Positions 42,108 through 49,568 of a stretch of DNA of 64,000 nucleotides are shown one piece after another. The position numbers and the translations under genes are program-made. Under the pieces are notes generated by a model. That model saw only the letters and a program-made list of their open reading frames with translations. It had not been told where the DNA came from and made no database searches. The stretch lies in contig CAJTTE010000002.1 in NCBI GenBank assembly GCA_910579265.1, positions 163,542 to 227,541 of the forward strand. Reading direction: 5' to 3'. The DNA is from an uncultured Ruminiclostridium sp. Its GTDB lineage: Bacteria > Bacillota > Clostridia > Oscillospirales > Ruminococcaceae. Numbering within the stretch: the stretch's first letter is position 1; each line of letters starts with the position of its first letter.

Positions 42108-43145
42108 TTACTCAAAAACCGAACAAACCTTTGAGGTTTCTTTTATACCGTTTACTCCGTTTATAAGATTTTCACCCCAATCGGCTGAAAGAACCTTTCC
42201 TTCCCAGTCCTCGGCAATGTCAAGATACTCGACTCCCCCTCCGTTTCCTTTCCAGGACCAGCCTAAATATCCTATCTTGTTTTCAGTGCAATACTGCATT
42301 ATATATCCTTCGTCAACATCTCCGTCGGAATGGTTATAACCGAATTCGCCTATGATAACACAAAGGTTTTTATCCGTTCCTTTTTTGATATTGGAGCTTA
42401 TGACTCTTGAGTTCTTTCCGGCAGTACCGTACATATGGATGGAAAAAACTATGTTTTTATACGGATCTTCATTCAAAAGCCTTTCGCCGTATGTTCCGAT
42501 CGGGTTTGCATTTTGTCCCCAGCCTGACGTATCGATTATCAGAGTATTTTTGATCCCCGCGTCTCTGAGTGTTTTTACTGACTGCGAATAGCCTTCGTAC
42601 CATACATTGTCTTTTTCCCAGCTTCCCATCCACTCATTGGCTATATTAAGAATGACATAGGCTTCATTGCCCGAAAGGGAATCCTTCATTTCCAGCCAGT
42701 ATTCGGTGGTTTTCTTTAATCCGTCAGTTTCGTCCTTTCCGGTTATATCGTGAACTTCAAGAATACAGATCATTTTATTTTTTTTGCAAATGTCGATGAT
42801 CTTGTCGATATCCTCGGATGTATCCTTGGTATACTGCTGACCGTCGGATAAAACTACTCTGACCGTATTTGCGCCTGTTGCGGCAATGGCAGGTATTGCT
42901 GTTTCAAGCTGATCCTTGAACCATGAATGAGGATGGTTTATTCCCCTCATAATAAATTGCTTTCCGTTAATGTCGTAAAGGGAGGTGCCGTCGACATAAA
43001 ACCCTGATCTGGCTATCGGTTCTTCTATTCCCGAACCTTCACCGGTTCCCGTAATATTGTTTGATCCTCCGGCGCTTCCGCAGGCTGAGCTGAACAGCAT
43101 GGCGGCGGCAAGGAATAATGACAGTATACTTCTTTTGAATTTCAT
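42108..43145 (-). CDS. Secreted GH5 (subfamily 8-like) beta-mannanase lipoprotein, short form
   Basis: A 345-residue paralogue of the mannanase at 39514. The lipoprotein signal ends at Cys22 (LFSSACGSAG). The linker is only about 22 residues (GGSNNITGTGEGSGIEEP), versus about 140 in the other copy. The catalytic domain keeps GINHPHSWFKDQLETAIPAI, NIANEW, SIHMYGTAG, IIGEFG and LGWSWKGNGGGVEYLD, with both catalytic Glu present. AAGGAGATTTT precedes the ATG. fucI lies about 265 bases upstream on the same strand, so read-through from fucI is possible. Confidence 0.88.
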   Translation of the reverse strand: MKFKRSILSLFLAAAMLFSSACGSAGGSNNITGTGEGSGIEEPIARSGFYVDGTSLYDINGKQFIMRGINHPHSWFKDQLETAIPAIAATGANTVRVVLSDGQQYTKDTSEDIDKIIDICKKNKMICILEVHDITGKDETDGLKKTTEYWLEMKDSLSGNEAYVILNIANEWMGSWEKDNVWYEGYSQSVKTLRDAGIKNTLIIDTSGWGQNANPIGTYGERLLNEDPYKNIVFSIHMYGTAGKNSRVISSNIKKGTDKNLCVIIGEFGYNHSDGDVDEGYIMQYCTENKIGYLGWSWKGNGGGVEYLDIAEDWEGKVLSADWGENLINGVNGIKETSKVCSVFE

Positions 43146-43409
43146 AAAATCTCCTTAAATGCGGGATAATCCGCAGCTTTAACAACAGGTTTTGATAGAT
43201 GCGGTTAATAAGTACGGCATGGGAGTGATTTAAATACTCCGTCGGTACGGAGGGATAGTTTAAAAATGTCTTTTCATCGTATCGTTCGTTCGGTTTGAAG
43301 CTTATCGTTAATATCCCTTGACTGAAAATCCTTGATAGTTTTTTCATTGGCCGCATGCATTTGGTAAACAGTTTATATCCGTCTTGTTTTATTACGCGTC
43401 TTTAAAAAA

Positions 43410-45179
43410 TCAGTACAAGCTTCCGTAATTCGCACAAGCCCTGTAATCAGCGCTTTCCGTATCCTTAGTTCCGAATGCGCTCCAGGCATGGGGACGGTAG
43501 ATCCTTTCTTCCGGAACATTATGAAGCGAAACGGGGATACGAAGCATAGATGCCAAGGTTATCATATCCGCTCCCACATGACCGTATACAAAAGCACCAT
43601 GGTTAGCGCCCCAGTTAGCCATAACGCTGTAAACGTCCTTAAAGATTCCGTCACCCGTCAATATTGGTGTGAACCATGTGGAGGGCCACGTTTTGTCGGT
43701 TCTGTCAAGAAGTATTTTATTGACATTTTCCGGAAGCTCAACGGTATATCCCTCTACGATCTGAATGGCAGGACCGAGCCCTTTTATGAGATTGAGCCTT
43801 GCAAAGGTGCAGGGCATTATTCCCTTTGTGGAATAGCTTGAAGAAAATCCGCCGCCTCTGAAATATCCTAAATTTGCGCAGGGCCAGGTGGTGGCCTTAA
43901 GGCAGGCGTCAATGTCATTATCGGTCATATCCCACCAGTTTTTCATACAGTTTTCGCCGTTTTCATTCAGAGAAGCACCGGTGCCGTCCAGCGCCGCAGC
44001 ACCGCTGTTTATAAGATGAATAAATCCGTTTTCGGCAATCCCGTCGGGTTTCCAGCCGGTTACTCTCTCTACCGCCTCGGGAGACCAATAGGTGCGTACA
44101 TCCGCAAAAATCGCAGCTCTTGAAGTGACCTGATGGAGCAGCAGCTGTGTTGCACCGTTAAGTCCGTCGTTTTCGGTGGCAAATGGGATAGGCTCACGCT
44201 TGCCGTTCCAGTCAAAGGTAGTATTCAGAATAGCTTCGGTGAAATCCGCGTTTGGCATAAAATCGGTCCAGTTTCTTTGTCCCTGGAAGCCTCCGAGAAC
44301 GGCATTTCTGCCCTTAGCTTCTTCGAGCCAGCCTTTTTCCGCCAGCTTTGGATTGCCCTTCATGATATCCATTACTATGCAGGTCATTTTTGCGATAAAT
44401 TTCCAGTTTTCTTCCGGAGAGAGCACCGTTCTCTGATAGAACATTCCGTCGGTGGGATTGATGTCAATTCCTTCCTTACAATTGGTCTTTATCCAGGAAA
44501 GAGCCTTTTCGTATTCTTCATCATCGTAAATCCCCAGCTTCTCGCGGCGGATAATCTCCGTCATATCCACCCATTCGGGGTGCATACCCAAATAGCTGCG
44601 GAAAAAGTCCTCGTTGCAGTATGAGCCGGCGATACCCATAGCTACGGCGCCTATATTAACATAGCTTTTATTCCTTATGTCTCCGACAGCCGCCGCGCAG
44701 CGTGCAAAGCGCAGGATCTTATCTTCCACATCCTCGGGAATCGTTTTGTCGTCGGCATCTTTTACGTCATGCCCGTAAATTGAGAAGCAGGGCATACCGA
44801 TCTGAGCATATGCGCTCATCGCTGCGGCAAGGAATACAGCGCCGGGGCGCTCAGTACCGTTAAAGCCCCAGATAGCCTTTATCGTATCCGGGTTTTCGTC
44901 GATAACCGTCGTAACGTAACACCAGCAGGGGGTAACGGTAAGAGTAGCCACAACGTTTTCCTTGCTGAATTTTTCATTGCAGGATGCGCTTTCAGCAATA
45001 CCGCCTATAGTTCCGTCGGCAATAACACACTCCACCGGCTCGCCGCTTGCGTGACGAACTTTTGACGTAATAAGCTCCGCCGCGGCCTTGGCCATATTCA
45101 TGGTCTGTTCCTCAAGGCTTTCGCGGATACCGAACTGCCGGCCGTCTATAACGGGTCTGATACCGATTTTTGATAGCAT
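43410..45179 (-). CDS. fucI: L-fucose isomerase
   Basis: A 589-residue L-fucose isomerase, which converts L-fucose to L-fuculose (also D-arabinose to D-ribulose) using Mn. Visible: IGIRPVIDGRQFGIRESLEE at the start, the ADGTIGGIAESASC segment, TPCWCYV, GFNGTERPGAVFLAA, the metal-binding Glu and Asp region PFATENDGLNG and LHNVPEERIYRPHAWSAFG near the end. Length matches the family (about 590). TAGGAGGATAAACAA precedes the ATG. No fuculokinase or aldolase is adjacent, so the rest of the pathway must be elsewhere. Confidence 0.95.
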   Translation of the reverse strand: MLSKIGIRPVIDGRQFGIRESLEEQTMNMAKAAAELITSKVRHASGEPVECVIADGTIGGIAESASCNEKFSKENVVATLTVTPCWCYVTTVIDENPDTIKAIWGFNGTERPGAVFLAAAMSAYAQIGMPCFSIYGHDVKDADDKTIPEDVEDKILRFARCAAAVGDIRNKSYVNIGAVAMGIAGSYCNEDFFRSYLGMHPEWVDMTEIIRREKLGIYDDEEYEKALSWIKTNCKEGIDINPTDGMFYQRTVLSPEENWKFIAKMTCIVMDIMKGNPKLAEKGWLEEAKGRNAVLGGFQGQRNWTDFMPNADFTEAILNTTFDWNGKREPIPFATENDGLNGATQLLLHQVTSRAAIFADVRTYWSPEAVERVTGWKPDGIAENGFIHLINSGAAALDGTGASLNENGENCMKNWWDMTDNDIDACLKATTWPCANLGYFRGGGFSSSYSTKGIMPCTFARLNLIKGLGPAIQIVEGYTVELPENVNKILLDRTDKTWPSTWFTPILTGDGIFKDVYSVMANWGANHGAFVYGHVGADMITLASMLRIPVSLHNVPEERIYRPHAWSAFGTKDTESADYRACANYGSLY

Positions 45180-45216
45180 TTGTTTATCCTCCTATAATGT
45201 TTAATATATTAAAGTT

Positions 45217-45546
45217 TTATTTTAAAGTTTCTTTAAAAGCCTGTTTTAATATATCTGTTGGAATTTCATTATCCGGGAAAATTTGCAGCATACCCTTAGG
45301 TGTCAGCTTGTATCCGTTTAGTTTCTCTTTGTATTTTGCCATTGACGAGGCTTCTATATTTATATGGTCTTTAAACGGAATAAGCCGTATAAATTTTTCT
45401 CCCGAGTAATAGCTTGGCAGCTTTGCCCACATTTTCTCTTCTATATCATCGGATACGCAACTGAAAACGGTATCCCGCAGCGTTGAAAATAACCTTATTA
45501 TATCGTCGGGAAATTGATTGACATACGTTTGAATATCGGTGTTCAT
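45217..45546 (-). CDS. DUF1801 family protein
   Basis: A 109-residue protein of the DUF1801/YdhG type: IQTYVNQFPDDIIRLFSTLRD at the N-terminus, KMWAKLPSYYSGEKFIRLIPFKDHINIEA in the middle (quoted across the fold) and LTPKGMLQIFPDNEIP near the end. These small alpha/beta proteins have an iron-chaperone-like fold; the function is unclear. GAAAGAGG precedes the ATG. It lies 37 bases upstream of fucI on the same strand. Confidence 0.8.
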   Translation of the reverse strand: MNTDIQTYVNQFPDDIIRLFSTLRDTVFSCVSDDIEEKMWAKLPSYYSGEKFIRLIPFKDHINIEASSMAKYKEKLNGYKLTPKGMLQIFPDNEIPTDILKQAFKETLK

Positions 45547-45718
45547 AATGGTTTACCTCTTTCAAAGTCAACGGATGGATGCAGTTTTGTCATTGCTGCT
45601 GTATCCTGATTGTAGAAAAAAAGAGTGTGTTTTCTTCCTTGGATACTGCATAATAATTGCCTTACAGCAGTTATCTTTTGTCGCGGTTTACTTCGCAAAA
45701 TTAAGGAAAATTCAGTCT

Positions 45719-46330
45719 CTATTTGTTTTTCCTTTCACAAATTTGATTATAGAGTGATTTAAGAGCAACCGCCGTTTTTTCCATGTCCTCATCTGATTGG
45801 TAATCTGAACAGAAATTAACGCTTTCAAAATAAGTCAGATAATATTCAGGCGGATAGAGGTTATGGATTTGATTCCAGCTTTTTCCCTTTATTCCGTTAT
45901 CATCCATGCGTGACGCATTTGCAGAAAAAAACGCTTCATAGTCCTTCACTCCGTCTATTTCCAACACAAAACGCATACGAATTATTTCCGGTTGAACCTG
46001 AGATCCCTTAGTTGTCTCCTCATCAAAATAGAAGGAATGTACATATGCGTTTTCCTCGGATTCGGGAATTATAACCTTAAAACATTCAAGAATTTTTTTC
46101 TCTTCTTCATCGGTAAAATCTAAAAGCATTCTGTCCGTTGCCGCCCACTGGAGAAGATGTTTAGGTGTGGAGGCATATTCTAAGGAATTTCTTACCGTAC
46201 ATCCGCCGATATTGGATAAAATAAATAACAATGTGAAAATAGGGAAAACCCTTAACAATTTTGCAGGTGCGGAAATAAGCTCCCAACCCGATTCTGCAAA
46301 CTTCTCCATTATTGCTTTTAATTCTCCCAT
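45719..46330 (-). CDS. Unknown protein with one membrane segment, behind repeat F copy 2
   Basis: A 203-residue product if started at ATG 46330, which has AGGAG 8 bases upstream; that site is the end of repeat F copy 2. The frame stays open through the repeat to a TTG at 46480 (253 residues), but I consider that part repeat DNA. The protein has one hydrophobic segment (about 23-41, LLRVFPIFTLLFILSNIGG) and a soluble domain with ATDRMLLDFTDEEEKKIL, IRMRFVLEIDGVKDYEAFF and WNQIHNLYPPEYYLTYFES. Family not recognised. The origin of the upstream region suggests that its original 5' context was lost. Confidence 0.6.
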   Translation of the reverse strand: MGELKAIMEKFAESGWELISAPAKLLRVFPIFTLLFILSNIGGCTVRNSLEYASTPKHLLQWAATDRMLLDFTDEEEKKILECFKVIIPESEENAYVHSFYFDEETTKGSQVQPEIIRMRFVLEIDGVKDYEAFFSANASRMDDNGIKGKSWNQIHNLYPPEYYLTYFESVNFCSDYQSDEDMEKTAVALKSLYNQICERKNK

Positions 46331-46332
46331 AG

Positions 46333-46483
46333 TTATTGCTCCTGAATTATTCTGCTTGCCCGGCTGCCTAAATACTTCGTCAGAAGCCCTTGAAATATGC
46401 GCATATTCCTGCGGTCTTCTTCCTTGTCTTTCCACAGCCCTTCGGCGCATAAATCCTTTAAGAGTTACTTGGCGGAGCAATAT
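46333..46483. repeat. Repeat family F, copy 2
   Basis: About 150 bp, ends TTATTGCTCC and GGAGCAATAT. It is nearly identical to copy 1 (24281-24444) and is in the same orientation relative to the gene that follows: the left edge lies 2 bases from the ATG at 46330 and supplies its GGAG. Confidence 0.7.
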
Positions 46484-46499
46484 TTTCCTTTCAGAATAT

Positions 46500-46689
46500 T
46501 AGGGACTATCTGAAAAGCCGCAAATTGCAGAATATCTACTGACCGCAGACGTTTTCCGCGTTTAAAAATTACTATAGTTACCTCAAAGGGATAACTACGG
46601 TATACCCTTGTATTTCCCCGCTTTTTTTCTTAAAATCGCCGCGCTTTAGCGTAATCCTACAAATATGCTTTGTTTTCAGATACGCTCTA
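46500..46689. repeat. Repeat family A, copy 5 (well preserved)
   Basis: 190 bp between TA dinucleotides, ends GGGACTATCTGAAAAG and, reverse complemented, GAGCGTATCTGAAAAC. The right TA and the first base of the inverted repeat form the TAG stop codon of the kinase gene. Confidence 0.82.
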
Positions 46690-47601
46690 ATAGATCATAG
46701 GACTGCTTGCCTTTTTCCATTCAGCATAAAATTCAGCAAATGTCGTATACCTCTCATTCTTATTTAGCCTCACCGCCTTAATTGCAGCTTGATAACTTTC
46801 CTCATTTAATTGCCAATTGGAGTATTTGCATGGAAGGAATCGATTGTTAACATATCTTTGTTCCATTTCCTCCTCGGAAAAATAACCGAAAAACTCAAAA
46901 ATCAGCGCTCCAAGCGTAAAAATATTTGTCTGCTCATCAATGATATCTCCCTTAATATATTCTTCCGGCGCTTTTAAACGTTTTGATCCGAACCATTCCG
47001 CTCCTTTATCGTTAATGACGGGAGCTTTTTTGAATAAATCAATGTCACAGACAGTTGTTTTATCTGTTGAAAAATCGTACATGATACTCCCGTCGTAAAA
47101 ATCAACGGCAACGTATCCTTTTTTATTTACATTTTGCAAAAAAGAAAATAACACGTCGACCGTACTTAACTTTTTACTGACGGATAATTGCTTAAATTTT
47201 TCTTTAGGACTTTTAACGGCAGTATTTCTTTTGTATTTTTCAAAATTCCAATGATCAAATAAACACTCGCCTTCCGTCCACTCAAAAACTACGACGTAAA
47301 ACTGATCATATTCATAATCTTCAATTATTTTCACTAAATTCGGGTGTCTTAAATCATCATATAAATGAACGGCTTCTTTTAAAATTTCAATAGATTCCTT
47401 TGGTGAAACATCCGCTTCGATTGTATTTACACCTGCGATCTTACAGAAATATTTTTTACCCGCATCCTCCATGCCGATACAAATACATCCCGATCCCGTT
47501 TCATCAACGACCCAAAAAGCCGTGCCGTATTTTTTCAACCAAGTAAAATCATGAAATTCTTTAAGTTTAAATTCGATAAGATCAAGCTTGTTTATTATCA
47601 T
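46687..47601 (-). CDS. Protein kinase-like protein
   Basis: A 304-residue kinase-fold protein. ATG 47601 has CAGGAGG 7 bases upstream. N-lobe features: GSGCICIGMEDAGKKYFCKIAG (nucleotide loop and Lys) and ESIEILKEAVHLYDDLRHPNLVKI with a conserved Glu. The hinge is VVVFEWTEGECL. The catalytic loop reads GYVAVDFYDGSIMYD and the metal loop VCDIDLF, so the usual HRD and DFG are replaced by VDFYDGS and DID, a pattern seen in a Firmicute kinase group. APEEYIKG matches the APE motif. The stop codon is formed by the edge of repeat A copy 5, so the natural C-terminus may be missing. A short leader ORF and hairpin precede it. Confidence 0.82.
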   Translation of the reverse strand: MIINKLDLIEFKLKEFHDFTWLKKYGTAFWVVDETGSGCICIGMEDAGKKYFCKIAGVNTIEADVSPKESIEILKEAVHLYDDLRHPNLVKIIEDYEYDQFYVVVFEWTEGECLFDHWNFEKYKRNTAVKSPKEKFKQLSVSKKLSTVDVLFSFLQNVNKKGYVAVDFYDGSIMYDFSTDKTTVCDIDLFKKAPVINDKGAEWFGSKRLKAPEEYIKGDIIDEQTNIFTLGALIFEFFGYFSEEEMEQRYVNNRFLPCKYSNWQLNEESYQAAIKAVRLNKNERYTTFAEFYAEWKKASSPMIY

Positions 47602-47620
47602 TTTTCCTCCTGAATTTTGC

Positions 47621-47655
47621 GGAGGGTTATGATATTTTAACCCTCCGGTTTTTTT
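47621..47655. promoter_or_regulatory. Hairpin in the leader of the kinase gene
   Basis: Inverted repeat GGAGGGTTA (47621-47629) / TAACCCTCC (47638-47646) with an 8-base loop; on the plus strand it is followed by GG and seven T, so it also looks like a plus-strand terminator. On the minus strand it lies between the short leader ORF and the kinase ribosome binding site. Confidence 0.55.
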
Positions 47656-47683
47656 CAATATAACAAATATTTCTTTTTTTCAT
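47627..47683 (-). CDS. 18-residue leader ORF upstream of the kinase gene
   Basis: ATG 47683 follows a perfect AAAGGAGG with 9 bases between. The product is MKKRNICYIEKNRRVKIS, strongly basic. Its last codons and TAA overlap one arm and the loop of the hairpin at 47621-47646, and the kinase ATG is 25 bases further on. The arrangement is like translational attenuation: ribosomes on the leader would open or hold the hairpin. No function is known. Confidence 0.5.
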   Translation of the reverse strand: MKKRNICYIEKNRRVKIS

Positions 47684-47699
47684 TTACAACAGCCTCCTT

Positions 47700-48134
47700 T
47701 GTAATTTAATAACTCTACCAGAGAAATCGGGACATATTAATATTACGTTTTCCTTCTCTCATTGAATCGTTTTTATTTACCGTTTGCAGCAAAAATGCAA
47801 ATCATAATGACCGCCGCTCCCAATATTTCTTACCGCTCTGAATAATTCACAGCATTCCGTTTCTTATCTTTATATCGTTTTGCTTTCCATAAGGAATATT
47901 TTATTCTTGGAAAAGTTAGTTCATTAGTTCTGACCGCGCCCGTAACTAAATCCCGGTAATCGGATTTATTTTATCAGACCCCGTATTCATAAGATATTGC
48001 AAGTGTTTTTTCGGTAAATTATACTGTTGATTTCCTTACGGACGATAACTCATCTACGAAAATTTGCTTTGTCCCCTATAAAACTTGCTCGAAAACCAAA
48101 TGTAAATTTTTAAAGAAAGACAGGTTCTTATTTG
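47700..48134. other. AT-rich gene-free stretch
   Basis: No supported ORF. The right part (about 48010-48110) has faint similarity to the interior of family D (CATCTACGAAAATTTGC, TGCTCGAAAACC), perhaps an old degraded copy. Confidence 0.4.
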
Positions 48135-48326
48135 ATTGGGGCATATATGAAAACAAAGCAAATTAGTATGATTACGCTAAAAGCATGACGATTTAAAGGA
48201 AAAAAGAGGAGAAATACAAGGGTATTTCGTAGTTATCCCTTTGGGATGACTATCGGCATACCCGGACGCGGAAAGCGTCCGAAGTTAGTAGAAATCGTGT
48301 AATTTGCGGCTTTTCATATATTCTAA
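48135..48326. repeat. Repeat family A, copy 6 (inverted)
   Basis: About 190 bp in inverted orientation: left TATATGAAAACAAAGC, interior ACGCTAAAAGCATGACG and TTCGTAGTTATCCC-TTT-GGGAT, right TTTGCGGCTTTTCATATATTC. The internal GTAGTTATCCC dyad is intact. Confidence 0.78.
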
Positions 48327-48490
48327 AAACCTATTTGCATAGGAATGGTGCGGATTACAGAGCAAATTCTGACGTGGATAAGGCAAAATTCCGCAGGCTG
48401 ACCTGTGCGAAAAGCAAATCAAGAAATTTTAACGCAGTTATCGGTAAAATATGCCGGAAAGACGCATGCAAATTCCTATGTGAAAAGGTT

Positions 48491-48925
48491 TTAAATCATC
48501 TTTGTTTTTAAAACGAAATTAGATACGTCACGGTATCCCAATTTTTCGTAAAAATGTTCATGGGCTTTGTCGTTGACGGCCTGAAGCTGTATAAGCATTG
48601 CTCCCTTTTCTCTGACTCTTTTTTCAAGTTCATTCATAAATTCCGTTCCGAGCCCCTTATTTTGAAAAGACGAAGCTATAACTATCTCTATCAGATCATA
48701 AGCAAAGCAATCGTCGTACTGCTCAAAATAACCCATGACAAAGCCCGTAACACTGCCGTTTTCCTCTGAGATCAAACAGTAGGAGTCCTCGCGGGTAAAC
48801 ACCTGACTGATACGCTTATAAACGGTTTTTTCTGTCCAACCGCCGTCCTCGTAATTGTTGTAGTACTCGATATAAAGCGGGATGACAGAAACTATATCCG
48901 ATTTATCCATTTCTCTGTAAGTCAT
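48491..48925 (-). CDS. GNAT family N-acetyltransferase
   Basis: A 144-residue GNAT enzyme. Motif A is LIEIVIASSFQNKGLGTEF (about residues 81-99), motif B MLIQLQAVNDKAHEHFYEKLGY. The acceptor site region is YCLISEENGSVTGFVMGYFEQYDD (quoted across the fold). It stands alone, about 200 bases from the EamA gene on the same strand. The substrate is unknown. Confidence 0.86.
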   Translation of the reverse strand: MTYREMDKSDIVSVIPLYIEYYNNYEDGGWTEKTVYKRISQVFTREDSYCLISEENGSVTGFVMGYFEQYDDCFAYDLIEIVIASSFQNKGLGTEFMNELEKRVREKGAMLIQLQAVNDKAHEHFYEKLGYRDVSNFVLKTKMI

Positions 48926-49122
48926 TTTACCCCTCCGCTTATTTTAATCGTAGATCCTAAGCCACCGGCCATAAAGCGTATGCAGACGCATTTTTGCGGC
49001 GGGTACCTTTTCGGTCTTTCGGCTGGGGCTCCGGTTCTCAAATGAAACCCCGGGGAGCTTACACCACGGAGTTTTTCATAAACTCGGGGCGCTTCACCTT
49101 GTTGAATTAGGCGTACATCGGG

Positions 49123-49536
49123 TTACAGCACCATTACGAGAGTGCCGGCAGCTATCAGAACACATCCTATAAGGGACTTTACTGTAAACTCCTCGTGCAG
49201 GAACACAAAGGCAAGCACTAAGGTTATTACTACGCTCAGCTTGTCTATGGGTACTACCTTAGAGGCTTCGCCAAGCTGTAGGGCGCGGTAGTAGCACAGC
49301 CATGACGCACCTGTCGCCAGTCCCGAGAGGATAAGAAATATCCAGCTTTTTCGGCTGATATTCATAAGTCCGCTCTGAGAGTCGGTTATAAACACCATTA
49401 TCCAAGCCATACCGACCACTACCATCGTCCTTACCGCAGTGGCGAGATGGGAATTTACGTTTTCTATTCCTACTTTTGCCAAAATTGACGTTACCGCAGC
49501 AAAAACAGCGGATAAAAGCGCATACAGCCACCACAT
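49123..49536 (-). CDS. EamA family membrane transporter, single-domain
   Basis: A 137-residue membrane protein with five hydrophobic helices: one EamA (DMT superfamily) domain instead of the usual tandem two. Motifs: LYALLSAVFAAVTSILAKVG at the start, SGLATGASWLCYYRALQLGEASKV and VFLHEEFTVKSLIGCVLIAAGTL at the end, each a standard EamA element (quoted in parts). Single-domain forms are thought to dimerise. It lies 32 bases after purL on the same strand, so it may be co-transcribed. The substrate is unknown. Confidence 0.85.
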   Translation of the reverse strand: MWWLYALLSAVFAAVTSILAKVGIENVNSHLATAVRTMVVVGMAWIMVFITDSQSGLMNISRKSWIFLILSGLATGASWLCYYRALQLGEASKVVPIDKLSVVITLVLAFVFLHEEFTVKSLIGCVLIAAGTLVMVL

Positions 49537-49568
49537 AATATCCCTTCTTTAACGGTAAAGAGTAATGT

